Of a DNA stretch of 64,000 bases, positions 56,630-64,000 are shown piece by piece. Each line of letters begins with the position of its first letter. Position 1 is the first letter of the stretch. The notes under the pieces are model-generated. The model had not been told where the DNA came from and did not search any database. It worked only from the letters and a program-made list of their open reading frames with translations. The stretch lies in contig NZ_JAMQPN010000001.1 in NCBI RefSeq assembly GCF_026151655.1, positions 682,001 to 746,000 of the forward strand, read 5' to 3'. A program made the translations under genes and the position numbers. This stretch comes from Leptospira soteropolitanensis (GTDB taxonomy: Bacteria > Spirochaetota > Leptospiria > Leptospirales > Leptospiraceae).

Positions 56630-57682
56630 TCATAACAAACCCGAACTTTCCATTTGGTTCACGTGATCCACAATCGTTTCCGTTAACGGCCGATAAATTA
56701 ATCTTAAGTTAGTTTTGCTATATTCATTATTTAATTGGAGTGGTTGTCCAATATTGTTTTTTGTATATCCCCATGATAATCCAAAAAAAGGTCCAATTAC
56801 ATACACAAGTGCCTTCGGTAAAGTTCCTGTAGGAACAGAATATTTGTTTCCAAAAAATTCCTTAATTATCTTTGCAACACCTAACATTGGCATTACTTCT
56901 GCTGAAGTAATGTGCCTACCTTCTGCGCTAGGTGTCAATCCTGCCAAGATATGTGCCTTTGCGACATCTCTAAAGTCTACAAATCCCATTTTTGTATCGG
57001 GTACACCTGTGCGAAAAACTCCCTTCAACATATTTTTCATAAATTCAACACTCGTTCCATCCATACGTTTGGAAAGAGAAGGTCCCATCACAAAAGAAGG
57101 GTTGATCACAACTAAATCCCAACGAGATTGCCTTTTTTGAATTTCCCAAGCTTCTTTTTCAGCAAGAGTTTTTGAATAAGCATATGGTTGGTGTGACAGG
57201 TTACTAGTTGTGTTCCAATGTTCTTCGGTAAACGTTTGGTTCGGAACTTGTAAAGAATCAATGTTATCGCCATAAATGGCAGCTACACTTGATGTGAGAA
57301 CTACTCGCTTAACAGAAGATATGCGATTGCATGATTCAAGAACATTTTTAGTTCCCTGTAATGCTGGGTCGATCAATTGTTTTTTAGCATCTTTTACCCC
57401 AGCCACAAAAAATGGAGACGCAGTATGAATGACAAGTTCGGTATCGGCAATGACTTTGTCAAAACTTCCATCCAACATTAGGTCTGCTTCAAACAAATTC
57501 AATTTTTCTTTATATTTTTCTTTTAACTCTAATAAATGTTCAATTTTTGAAAGGTCTTTAAGGCTTCGAACGGTAGCCCTTACTGCCTTACCATCTTCTA
57601 ACAAATATTTAACGATCCAAGATGCTATATATCCGGATCCTCCCGTAACAACAATTGGTAATTCTGAATTGATCGATTTCAT
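56630..57682 (-). CDS. extended SDR, dihydroflavonol-reductase-like
   Basis: I chose the ATG at 57682 ([20 protein letters not shown]) because the extra upstream part does not look like this family. The 350-residue protein has the dinucleotide motif GGSGYIA, the catalytic YAYSK (with Ser further upstream in [10 protein letters not shown]) and the extended SDR layout of dihydroflavonol-4-reductases and related aldehyde reductases. It reduces or oxidises a carbonyl with NADP(H); substrate unknown. It is divergent from trxA and the dispersed repeat. Confidence 0.85.
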   Translation of the reverse strand: MKSINSELPIVVTGGSGYIASWIVKYLLEDGKAVRATVRSLKDLSKIEHLLELKEKYKEKLNLFEADLMLDGSFDKVIADTELVIHTASPFFVAGVKDAKKQLIDPALQGTKNVLESCNRISSVKRVVLTSSVAAIYGDNIDSLQVPNQTFTEEHWNTTSNLSHQPYAYSKTLAEKEAWEIQKRQSRWDLVVINPSFVMGPSLSKRMDGTSVEFMKNMLKGVFRTGVPDTKMGFVDFRDVAKAHILAGLTPSAEGRHITSAEVMPMLGVAKIIKEFFGNKYSVPTGTLPKALVYVIGPFFGLSWGYTKNNIGQPLQLNNEYSKTNLRLIYRPLTETIVDHVNQMESSGLL

Positions 57683-57770
57683 ATTGAACTTTAGACTAAA
57701 AGTTTCTAGGTCATCCAGAAACAAAACCGAAAGAATCTTTCCCTAACAATGATTTGTTTGTTTTTGTCTG

Positions 57771-57877
57771 GGCGAGGCCCAAAAGGGCCCGGGCTTTTCC
57801 GGAGTCCGCGTTCGCTCCCGTCTCTGGTTGTGCACTTTGTGCCCACCAGAGACCAAGTCCTGCAAATCCCTCTCGCT
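57771..57877 (+). repeat. dispersed G+C-rich intergenic repeat, copy A
   Basis: It includes GGCCC-AAAA-GGGCC, the core CGCGTTCGCTCCCGTC (57807-57822), a long hairpin with GTCTCTGG (57820-57827) pairing with CCAGAGAC (57846-57853) around an inner GCAC-TTT-GTGC, and then GACCAAGTCCTGCAAATCCCT (quoted as two parts: GACCAAGTCC and AAATCCCT). A second copy lies in inverted orientation at 63188-63277. Its role is not known. Confidence 0.7.
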
Positions 57878-57992
57878 TAAAATCTACTCTTTTATCGCAG
57901 CAAAATAGGCTTTGATCACAATTTTATGTGCTGACTTTTATCAGTGAAGGGCCAATATTCTATTCCATTTTTTTAAAAATTTTCAATAATTT

Positions 57993-58014
57993 TATATACC
58001 CTGCAGGGTATATA
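57993..58014. promoter_or_regulatory. perfect 22-bp palindrome upstream of trxA
   Basis: The left half TATATACCCTG is followed directly by its exact reverse complement CAGGGTATATA, so the site is a perfect palindrome of 22 bp, 25 bases before the trxA start. The TACCC...GGGTA arms look like operators of the CsoR/FrmR/CstR repressor family, whose members sense metals or persulfides; the link to thioredoxin would fit a thiol- or sulfur-stress sensor. This identity is inference. No gene of that family is in the window. Confidence 0.7.
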
Positions 58015-58039
58015 TGTCTAAGTAATAGGAGAACATGTT

Positions 58040-58354
58040 ATGGCAGAAAACTTACCAAAGAGTTTTGAAGAATTGGTTCGAACACATGATAAACCTATCC
58101 TTGTGGATTTTTGGGCCCCTTGGTGTGGCCCATGTAAGATGGTCGCTCCAGAATTAGAAAAACTTGCTAAGGACTGGAAAGGGAAAGTTTCCATCATCAA
58201 AATTAATACAGATGAAAAACAAGAAATTGCCGGACGATATAGTATCACGGGAATCCCTACAATGATTTTGTTTAAAAATGGAAAAGAGATGCATCGTATT
58301 TCGGGTGCTATGCGAAGTGAGGAAATTAAAAAAGTGTTTGGTGGGATGATCTAA
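58040..58354 (+). CDS. trxA: thioredoxin
   Basis: The 104-residue protein is a standard thioredoxin with WAPWCGPCKM (Cys29, Cys32) and the cis-proline region TGIPTMILF. It reduces disulfides in the cytosol with thioredoxin reductase, which is not in the window. TAATAGGAGAACATGTT upstream of the ATG has AGGAG at a good distance. The palindrome just before it suggests that this copy is under a specific repressor. Confidence 0.95.
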   Translation: MAENLPKSFEELVRTHDKPILVDFWAPWCGPCKMVAPELEKLAKDWKGKVSIIKINTDEKQEIAGRYSITGIPTMILFKNGKEMHRISGAMRSEEIKKVFGGMI

Positions 58355-58424
58355 GATCGGTCAATTTTTTACTTGCCTATGCCGAAAGAGTTTTGGATTC
58401 TTTGTATCTGCCGAGGTACAATCA

Positions 58425-59717
58425 TTGAAAAAAATAATTCTAACTCTTTTGGCTTTCCTGGTTTTATTTTGCAGAAATAACCCGATTGAAAACTCCATCG
58501 TCATCGAACGAATCCAAGCAGCTTCTTCTGCAGATGGAACAAGTCCTATCAATGTATTTATTTCCGGCAAATACTGGAAACCTGAAACCAGTCTGGACGG
58601 GATTACCATATTTTTTTCAAACGGTGCAAAATGGAATCAAGCCGGAAAAACAGATGGCCGTGCATTTTTTAATGAAATTGCTATCGAATGCCAGGAAAAA
58701 AAGGGTTATGTAGCTTTTTATAAGGATGGTAGTTATGCGACCAATTTTGACTGCACGAAAGAAACTCCTCAAAAAATAAAATCCAACGGAGTTCACGTTA
58801 TCTATTTATTGCCGGATTCGGCAAATGGAATCAAAACTGTATCCTTTTTCCAAAATGGAAAAAAATTGGATGTTTTATATCCTGAACCTATCACAGGGCA
58901 AGTCACTGCGAGTAGCACACTTCCGAATTATCCCGCATATAGTTTGTTTGATGGTAGTATTGATTTTGCATGGGTGGAAGGGGTTCCCACCGATGGCGTT
59001 GGCGAATCGTTTGAAATTCAGTTAGAAAATGAGGTTGGTTTATCTGGGATTGAGATCTTTAACGGTTATCAAAGATTAGATGCACTTTTTCATAAAAATG
59101 GATCGGTGACAGATTTACTCGTATCGAATGATTCAGAGTCTTTTTCCATCAAGGTGGCAGACAAACAAGGAGGGCAAAGAATTTTTTTTCCGAAGACCCT
59201 TTCTGGAAAAAAGTTTAAATTTACCATTCAGAAGGTTCGACCCGGGAAAACTTGGAAAGATACTGTGATTGCCGAAATCATTTTACTTGGTGAAAAGGGT
59301 AAAAGATTTACCGTCGTTGATAAAAATGCAGACGAATTCAAAAGGTCTGTTCTTTCAAAAACAAAAAATACCATCCTTTCTGGGTTTGTAAACAAAGCAG
59401 TTTTTGGGGATATATCGGATGGAAGAATGGATTATGTATTTCGTTCTAACGGTTCCTTTGTCATCTGGAAGGATGATATTTCCGAAAAACGAGTATTAGA
59501 TGGAAATTGGGTTTTACTTGATGCCAATGCAAATGAAGCGAAAATCAAAATTTTTGGAAGGGACCATAAGGTAATCACACAAAGCTTGGACTCCAATAGT
59601 CCTTATGCGGAAACTACGGAAGAAAAATCGACTGTTATCTTTGGCGATACACTCACTGTTAAAAAGTCAGCCAATGGATTACAGATGGTTGGCAAAAAAA
59701 TTCAAATTTCAGACTAA
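58425..59717 (+). CDS. lipoprotein with discoidin/NADase-type glycan-binding-like domain
   Basis: The 430-residue protein starts at a TTG behind GAGGT (8 bases), with a signal peptide ending LVLFC (Cys16), so it is a predicted lipoprotein. Residues about 155-290 (SSTLPNYPAYSLFDGSIDFA, GLSGIEIFNGYQRLDALF) match the galactose-binding-like fold of discoidin or NADase-type glycan-binding domains. The N-terminal part (about 20-150) and C-terminal strand-rich part (about 310-430, SGKKFKFTIQKVR, VLDGNWVLLDA) are unknown. It may bind glycans at the cell surface. The downstream gene is in the same frame, 6 bases after the stop. Confidence 0.75.
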   Translation: MKKIILTLLAFLVLFCRNNPIENSIVIERIQAASSADGTSPINVFISGKYWKPETSLDGITIFFSNGAKWNQAGKTDGRAFFNEIAIECQEKKGYVAFYKDGSYATNFDCTKETPQKIKSNGVHVIYLLPDSANGIKTVSFFQNGKKLDVLYPEPITGQVTASSTLPNYPAYSLFDGSIDFAWVEGVPTDGVGESFEIQLENEVGLSGIEIFNGYQRLDALFHKNGSVTDLLVSNDSESFSIKVADKQGGQRIFFPKTLSGKKFKFTIQKVRPGKTWKDTVIAEIILLGEKGKRFTVVDKNADEFKRSVLSKTKNTILSGFVNKAVFGDISDGRMDYVFRSNGSFVIWKDDISEKRVLDGNWVLLDANANEAKIKIFGRDHKVITQSLDSNSPYAETTEEKSTVIFGDTLTVKKSANGLQMVGKKIQISD

Positions 59718-59723
59718 ATCCCC

Positions 59724-61049
59724 TTGTTTGGTAAGGATATTTATTGGTATGGTGTCCAAGCAATTTCCCTGTTAAAATCGGGGAAATTGCATTCGCCAGA
59801 CAACTCACCTGTATTTCATATCGTCGCTTTATTATTTCGAATGTTTGGGGTTAGCGACGGAACCTTATTCATTTTTCAAACATTAACATCCATTTGGCTT
59901 ATTACATCTTTCTTTTTTGCCAGGTATTTAGTTTTTTCAGGAAAAGACAATCCACAGCAAAGATTCAATTTCTTACCTAGTATTTTGGTTTTTGTTTTGG
60001 GATTTTTGTATCCTAAACAAAGTTGGGCTTTGGGATTTTTGGCTCTTAGTTTCGGATTTTATTCCACAACTGCGACTAACAAAAAACCATCATTGGCATT
60101 AGCAAAGATTTCCTTTTTTTCCTCTTCCCTATTTCAATGGGTTGTCTCTGGAATTCTTTTTTTAGTTGCACTTTGGTTTCATCCAATGGTGGCGCTTCTT
60201 GGTTTAGGAGTTTTTATCCTTTATCAAATTCCAGAAAAGTTTTATCTTTTTATTTTCTGTTTTGGCTTTTTTCTACCTTTTTTACTCCCTGAAGATCCAA
60301 GCGGAAGGTTCTATAGTGAAAAAGAAAATTTTCCTTTAGTCGCAGCTTTTGCGTTAGCTGGTCCTTGCATCCTTTGGGATTGGACTTTTTTAGTTTTTGG
60401 ATCATCGCCACCTAAGTTTCGAAGAATGCGTAAGGCTTTGGCTTTTTTCGGATTTCTATTATTATTTCCTGTCTTTCACTTTGCTGACATACAATACCGA
60501 ATTCTATTGAGTTTGATCCTTCTCAATCAAATATACATCCAGTGGAATATATTACAAATTTTAGTTTGGATGGTAAGTTCTGGGCTTTGGATTTTTACTA
60601 TATTTATAAATCCCAACCAATTCCGTTATTCCTATGAGGAAATGTGGATACCGGGAGAATCGATGGCATCTGTACCTAACAATGGTTTACTTGTCGCACA
60701 CCACGGATTCTGTGAATACTACCATTTCCAATTTAACAAAGACTGCCTTTCCTTCGAACCAGATGCAAAGGCCATTTCGGAATTACCAAAAGATACAGAA
60801 ATTTATCGTGCAGTGTATGGAATTCGGTATGAAAATTTGTTATCTAGTAAGGATGAAAATAAAAAGCCAATTTTTTCATTCATTAAACCTCTGGGAGATT
60901 ATCAACTAGTTCGAGAACAGGATTGGAAAAAATACCGATTGTCGTTAGAAAAACGAAATTCAAAACTTCTACTAGTAGCGAAGTCTTGGAAAAACCCCTA
61001 CAAGGAACGTCCTGATTTTATAAAGAGAAAACATACGAATGGGCTTTAG
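59724..61049 (+). CDS. multi-pass membrane protein, glycosyltransferase-39-like, N-terminally short
   Basis: The 441-residue protein starts at a TTG directly after the upstream stop, in the same frame as the lipoprotein. It has about ten membrane helices and a C-terminal soluble domain (about 305-441). The first residues (FGKDIYWYGVQAISLLKSGK) look like the acidic loop after the first helix of GT-C type glycosyltransferases such as GT39 or ArnT, where Asp is catalytic. The expected first membrane helix is absent, so either the start is wrong or the gene is truncated. It overlaps the VanW gene by 11 bases. A sugar transferase to lipid or protein is plausible but not proved. Confidence 0.6.
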   Translation: MFGKDIYWYGVQAISLLKSGKLHSPDNSPVFHIVALLFRMFGVSDGTLFIFQTLTSIWLITSFFFARYLVFSGKDNPQQRFNFLPSILVFVLGFLYPKQSWALGFLALSFGFYSTTATNKKPSLALAKISFFSSSLFQWVVSGILFLVALWFHPMVALLGLGVFILYQIPEKFYLFIFCFGFFLPFLLPEDPSGRFYSEKENFPLVAAFALAGPCILWDWTFLVFGSSPPKFRRMRKALAFFGFLLLFPVFHFADIQYRILLSLILLNQIYIQWNILQILVWMVSSGLWIFTIFINPNQFRYSYEEMWIPGESMASVPNNGLLVAHHGFCEYYHFQFNKDCLSFEPDAKAISELPKDTEIYRAVYGIRYENLLSSKDENKKPIFSFIKPLGDYQLVREQDWKKYRLSLEKRNSKLLLVAKSWKNPYKERPDFIKRKHTNGL

Positions 61050-61932
61050 TTTCAAAAAAAAATTTATCCTTGGTATGAATGAAAAAGTTCATCGTGGTTT
61101 TTTACGTTTGTTTTTTGGAAAAATCTATTTTCAGTGGAAACGGTATATTGTTTGGTTTTTAGAGCGAAAGTTGTTTGCGACTACAAGAATTTCAATTCGG
61201 GAAATGCGCCTAAATTATCCTATTTCTATTTTTAAACATTCATCTCCTATTTATCGTAAACTAAAAGATGTTCCTATGTATCTTCAAGAGAACAAAAGGG
61301 TAAATTTAAATATAGCTATTTCTAAGTTAGATGGAATCATTCTCGAACCGAATCAAGTTTTATCCTTTTGGTATTTAGTGGGCAAACCCACAAGAAGGAA
61401 AGGGTATTTACCTGGAATGCAACTGCGCAATGGGGGTTTTATCGAACGAACCGGTGGGGGACTTTGCCAGATGGCCAATCTTATCTATTGGATGACTTTA
61501 CATACACCTTTGGAAGTAAAAGAAAGATGGCGTCATAGTTTTGATATTTTCCCCGATTCCGAAAGGACCTTACCATTTGGATCGGGTGCTACATTGTCTT
61601 ATAATTACATAGACTTACAAATTAAAAATACAACCAAACAACCGTTTGTTTTACATCTATGGATTGAGGACGATTTTTTACAAGGAGAATGGTTTACTGA
61701 TATGGATGTCCCTTTTTCCTACCAAGTTTATGAATCTTCTCACGGTTTTTATGCAGAACCTTGGGGTGGATATACAAGAAGAAATACGATACGCAGAAAA
61801 CTAATTTCTAAAGGAACAAATGAAGTTTTGAAAGATGAATTGGTTACAGAAAATACTGCTTGGATGATGTATGAACCACTTCTGGAATCGAAAGAATCCA
61901 GTTCTATCAGAAACTTAAATAAGAGAAAATGA
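61039..61932 (+). CDS. VanW-family protein
   Basis: The 297-residue protein has the VanW core: ILEPNQVLSFWYLVGKPTRRKGY (in part), GGFIERTGGGLCQMANLIYW and HSFDIFPDSERTLPFGSGAT. VanW occurs next to some glycopeptide-resistance genes, with no known enzyme activity, and is suspected to act in cell-wall or lipid-linked processes. There is no clear signal peptide; the N-terminus has a hydrophobic helix (about 28-45). The VanX-like gene overlaps its stop by four bases. Confidence 0.85.
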   Translation: MGFSFKKKFILGMNEKVHRGFLRLFFGKIYFQWKRYIVWFLERKLFATTRISIREMRLNYPISIFKHSSPIYRKLKDVPMYLQENKRVNLNIAISKLDGIILEPNQVLSFWYLVGKPTRRKGYLPGMQLRNGGFIERTGGGLCQMANLIYWMTLHTPLEVKERWRHSFDIFPDSERTLPFGSGATLSYNYIDLQIKNTTKQPFVLHLWIEDDFLQGEWFTDMDVPFSYQVYESSHGFYAEPWGGYTRRNTIRRKLISKGTNEVLKDELVTENTAWMMYEPLLESKESSSIRNLNKRK

Positions 61933-62609
61933 TGAAACTAGTTGCGGTCGCGCTGTGTCTGGGTTTTCCATTTTTATCTTTGTCCTCCCAATCCAAGGAA
62001 ATTAAACTAAAAGTATTGGATCGTGAGGCATACGAACAATCGATACAAAAAAATCCAAATAAAGAACTCATCAACTTAGAAAAGAAAATTCCAAGGATTT
62101 TTTTGGATATCAGATATGCAACATCGAATAACTTTACTAAACATGTTATCTATAAAGAGGCGAAGGCTTTTGCTAGAAAACCGGTAGCGGAAGCCTTAGG
62201 AGAGGCGCAGAAAGAGTTTTTAAAACTTGGTTATTCGATGAAAATTTTTGATGCTTACAGGCCTTATGCGGCTACTGTAAAATTTTTTGAAATCATTGGG
62301 GATACAAGGTATGTGGCTTCACCCAAAACTGGATCTAGGCATAACAAAGGTTGTGCGATTGATTTGACTTTGGTGGATTTAAAAACAAAATTTGAACTTC
62401 CTATGCCTACGGAATATGATTCCTTTCGAAAGGAGGCTTGGGCCGAAGCACCCGTTTCTGATCCTGAAATTTTGAAAAACCGAACTGTTTTGATTAGCAC
62501 CCTCCGTAAATATGGATTTCACGTGAACAAAACCGAGTGGTGGCATTTTGATTTTTTGGAATGTGCTGGTTTTGAAGTTTTGGACATTCCCTTTGAGGAT
62601 TTGGAGTAG
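61929..62609 (+). CDS. VanX-like D-Ala-D-Ala dipeptidase, exported
   Basis: The 226-residue protein (ATG at 61929 or 61932) has a signal peptide (about 1-20, ending SLSSQS) and the M15D peptidase site: SRHNKGCAIDL (His138, Asp145), the arginine in AYRPY (Arg111) and EWWH (Glu203, His206), the zinc ligands and catalytic base of VanX and DdpX. It cleaves D-Ala-D-Ala; with a signal peptide it would act in the periplasm like DdpX for nutrient recovery from peptidoglycan, and not as a resistance enzyme. Its coupling with VanW is unusual. Confidence 0.9.
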   Translation: MMKLVAVALCLGFPFLSLSSQSKEIKLKVLDREAYEQSIQKNPNKELINLEKKIPRIFLDIRYATSNNFTKHVIYKEAKAFARKPVAEALGEAQKEFLKLGYSMKIFDAYRPYAATVKFFEIIGDTRYVASPKTGSRHNKGCAIDLTLVDLKTKFELPMPTEYDSFRKEAWAEAPVSDPEILKNRTVLISTLRKYGFHVNKTEWWHFDFLECAGFEVLDIPFEDLE

Positions 62610-62725
62610 GTTATACATCAACCCAGTTAACGTCTGTTTTAGAACTTGGTGCTTCCATTCCATACATGTGAAGGTACTGTTACTCTCCCTGGTTTTTCTG
62701 GATGTTTCATTGTATTGTTTTTATT

Positions 62726-63151
62726 TTATAAAAATCCTTCCAAACAAGGCAAAAAAAACTCATAATCTTTCTTCCCAATCTGTAACATCTGAATTGTATC
62801 GTCTTCTGTTTCCCACTGGATCTTTCCAAAAAACCAACCCATCTTTGGTGTTAGTTTTTTGATATCAGGAAGTTCTATAGGAATGGAATCAAATTTAGAT
62901 CTAAACATCAATTTCCGAATGAAGTAAAACCGTTTGTTTGTGAGTAAGACGATCCATTTACCAGCTCCCATCTTTTGTTTTTTACTTTCCAAAAGCCCCA
63001 TACAATAACCTTGAATCAATTCCTCATCTTCTAAAATCTCAGGAAGACAGGTAAATGCAGGATGGTAAGCTATTAATATGTCAATATTTACATTCGGATG
63101 GTTTTTTAGGAGGCCTTGGAGTTGTGTTTTGATCTGATCCATTGTTGGCAT
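62726..63151 (-). CDS. YokE-like PH-domain protein
   Basis: The 141-residue protein has an N-terminal helical part (MDQIKTQLQGLLKNHPNVNI) and a bacterial PH-like domain of about 95 residues (GKWIVLLTNKRFYFIRKLMF, FDSIPIELPDIKKLTPKMGW, GKDYEFFLPCLEGF). These domains bind lipids or proteins, and are found in stress-related proteins of many bacteria. It is soluble. The gene is flanked by intergenic regions with the dispersed repeat (63188-63277) upstream and no partner on the other side. Confidence 0.65.
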   Translation of the reverse strand: MPTMDQIKTQLQGLLKNHPNVNIDILIAYHPAFTCLPEILEDEELIQGYCMGLLESKKQKMGAGKWIVLLTNKRFYFIRKLMFRSKFDSIPIELPDIKKLTPKMGWFFGKIQWETEDDTIQMLQIGKKDYEFFLPCLEGFL

Positions 63152-63187
63152 ATTGATTTTACCTGTAGGACAAAATGGAAATCACTG

Positions 63188-63277
63188 CGCAAGGGATCGA
63201 AGGGCTTGGTCCGAGATGGCGTATGCCAACGAGGACGGGAGCGAACGCGCACCCCGAAGAGCCCGCTCGTGCGCCCA
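63188..63277 (-). repeat. dispersed G+C-rich intergenic repeat, copy B (inverted)
   Basis: Read on the minus strand it matches copy A: CGGGCTCTTCGGGGTG leads into the identical core CGCGTTCGCTCCCGTC (63249-63234), then a variable part and GACCAAGCCCTTCGATCCCT (20 bases, 63211-63192). The variable centre differs, which fits a mobile or hypervariable core between conserved ends. It sits between the PH-like gene and a terminator. Confidence 0.7.
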
Positions 63278-63280
63278 AAT

Positions 63281-63316
63281 AAAAAAGGCACCTAACTTTC
63301 GCAAGATGCCTTTTTT
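63281..63316. terminator. bidirectional Rho-independent terminator
   Basis: AAAAAAGGCA (63281-63290) pairs exactly with TGCCTTTTTT (63307-63316) around a 16-base loop. With A-run and T-run at the outer ends of the stem it can work on both strands. On the minus strand it ends the MaoC-like gene, whose stop is about 60 bases away. Confidence 0.75.
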
Positions 63317-63375
63317 AAATTTTGTTCTTTTATTTGGATTTCTTAGAAAGTGATAAAAGAAACTAAACTTTGTTT

Positions 63376-63795
63376 TTATACTGCGTTTACGACTAAATCT
63401 CCACCGGCTTTGACTTCGCCAGCTTCGTTTTTTGCTTCAACGAGCACAGTAACTGTTTTTTTACCGTCTTTTTCAAATTTCTTTTTGATAGTTCCCACGC
63501 AAGTGAGTTTTTCACCGAGTTTAGTCATAGCTTTGAAAGTCACTCCAAAGTATGCGATGTCTTTTTGGTCAGCCCAAGAAGTGCAAAGTCTTCCAACTTG
63601 TGCCATAACATACATACCGTGAGAGATAGTACCATCAAGGCCTGCTTTTCTTGCGAAGTCTGGATCATTGTGGATAGGGTTAAAATCTCCCGATGCACCC
63701 GCATAACGAACTAAATTCGCATGTTCGATCACTGGGATGTCGAGTGGAGGAAGAGTTTGACCAACTTCTACTTTATCAAATTGAATTTTTGCCAT
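63376..63795 (-). CDS. MaoC-like hot-dog dehydratase
   Basis: The 139-residue protein has the hydratase 2 motif YAGASGDFNPIHNDPDFARK (Asp/His catalytic pair) followed by GLDGTISHGMYVM, typical of single-domain MaoC-type (R)-specific enoyl-CoA hydratases and 3-hydroxyacyl dehydratases. A very good ribosome site AGGAGG lies 6 bases before the ATG. The next gene upstream (63811-64000) has the matching N-terminal hot-dog half, so the two probably form a heterodimer as in the two-subunit 3-hydroxyacyl-ACP dehydratases. Confidence 0.85.
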   Translation of the reverse strand: MAKIQFDKVEVGQTLPPLDIPVIEHANLVRYAGASGDFNPIHNDPDFARKAGLDGTISHGMYVMAQVGRLCTSWADQKDIAYFGVTFKAMTKLGEKLTCVGTIKKKFEKDGKKTVTVLVEAKNEAGEVKAGGDLVVNAV

Positions 63796-63810
63796 TGTTA
63801 GCCTCCTGTA

Positions 63811-64000
63811 TTAATCCTTACGAATGAAAATCGCCATCTCAGCAGAAAGGATAGGATCATCTTTTTCATCGTAGATGGTTGTTTTGAAAGTTACGATTTC
63901 TGCTCTTCCCACTTTTACATCGGAAATTTCGGACTGTGCGTACACTTTGCCCGGATACAGAATTTTATGATACGTATACTCTTCTTTTAAGTGAAGGATT
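63811..64000 (-). CDS. MaoC N-terminal-domain (FAS1-like) dehydratase subunit, truncated by the window
   Basis: Only the C-terminal 62 residues are visible, ending SAEMAIFIRKD before the TAA at 63811-63813. The pattern ILYPGKVYAQSEISDVKVGR and VTFKTTIYDEKDDPILSAEM is that of the MaoC_dehydrat_N hot-dog domain, which pairs with a MaoC-like partner. It precedes the partner gene by 15 bases. The start is beyond the window. Confidence 0.75.
   Translation of the reverse strand, partial: ILHLKEEYTYHKILYPGKVYAQSEISDVKVGRAEIVTFKTTIYDEKDDPILSAEMAIFIRKD

Larger units (their letters stand above)
57683..58039. other. 357-base intergenic region with repeat and palindrome
   Basis: No gene is supported. 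It holds the dispersed repeat at 57771-57877, an A+T-rich stretch and the palindrome at 57993-58014. A thioredoxin promoter probably overlaps the palindrome. Confidence 0.6.

Noticed and set aside
61039..62609. Glycopeptide resistance cluster
   Set aside because: VanW and a VanX-like enzyme are present but no ligase, D-lactate dehydrogenase or two-component regulator is nearby, and the dipeptidase carries a signal peptide.

Overview
The window looks like a piece of chromosome from a Leptospira species, probably one of the saprophytic clade. This is an inference from the sequence. The evidence is moderate to low G+C with frequent TTG starts, relaxed spirochaete-type lipoboxes (for example ending FYGC, FFLEC, LVLFC), a DUF1577-type protein, a periplasmic-flagellum gene set (flgN-flgK-flgL-fliW-csrA), an IcmF-type fused mutase, many two-component and SpoIIE-type signalling proteins, and short G+C-rich dispersed intergenic repeats. 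No rRNA, tRNA, CRISPR array, insertion sequence or prophage was seen. Both ends cut through a gene.

Layout. Base 1-837 holds a 5'-truncated LpxL-like acyltransferase. From 905 to 13704 nearly everything is on the minus strand: a DUF1577-like/PilZ-like protein, a small membrane protein, an ECF sigma factor whose true start seems to be a non-ATG codon, and two small membrane proteins; then a PhoB/PhoR pair; then argJ followed by a degenerate PP2C-like protein, an active-looking SpoIIE phosphatase, an M50 peptidase, a UDP-glucuronate decarboxylase-like epimerase and an orphan transhydrogenase alpha subunit, most of them overlapping or almost touching. From 13717 to 16699 come an exported protein, aat, a lipoprotein, an Mpo1-like protein, a small zinc-finger-like protein and a 58-residue DUF1289 protein. 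From 16786 to 21249 lies the flagellar hook-filament junction operon with fliW and csrA. Lipid, OsmC, phosphoesterase, GH31 and rhodanese-like genes follow up to 26384.

From 26557 to 30227 there are three overlapping genes for exported proteins, including an HtrA-like protease with an intact triad and a PDZ protein with no triad. A response regulator-ATPase fusion, an outer-membrane-like protein, a flippase, a PAP2 phosphatase, an acyltransferase and icmF occupy 30291-39879. The stretch 39918-44766 holds a protein with a voltage-sensor-like segment but no pore, and a secreted papain-like protease with fibronectin-like repeats preceded by an overlapping small exported protein. After a diheme cytochrome and a HEAT-like protein comes the glycine cleavage operon (gcvT-gcvH-gcvP plus a 2Fe-2S ferredoxin).

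The last part (51724-64000) has a quinone-oxidoreductase-like gene, a 24-residue Lys/Ala-repeat microprotein, hypothetical proteins, an AlkB-like oxygenase, a DUF4269 nucleotidyltransferase, an SDR reductase, thioredoxin behind a perfect 22-bp palindrome, a surface-related cluster (lipoprotein with glycan-binding-like domain, glycosyltransferase-like membrane protein, VanW, VanX-like dipeptidase), a PH-like protein and two hot-dog dehydratase genes. The most notable items are the sigma factor start, the active/inactive phosphatase pair, the inactive rhodanese, the protease/pseudoprotease cassette, the pore-less voltage sensor, the Lys/Ala microprotein, the palindrome upstream of trxA, and the dispersed repeat present in two inverted copies. 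All functional calls come from reading motifs; no database search was possible.
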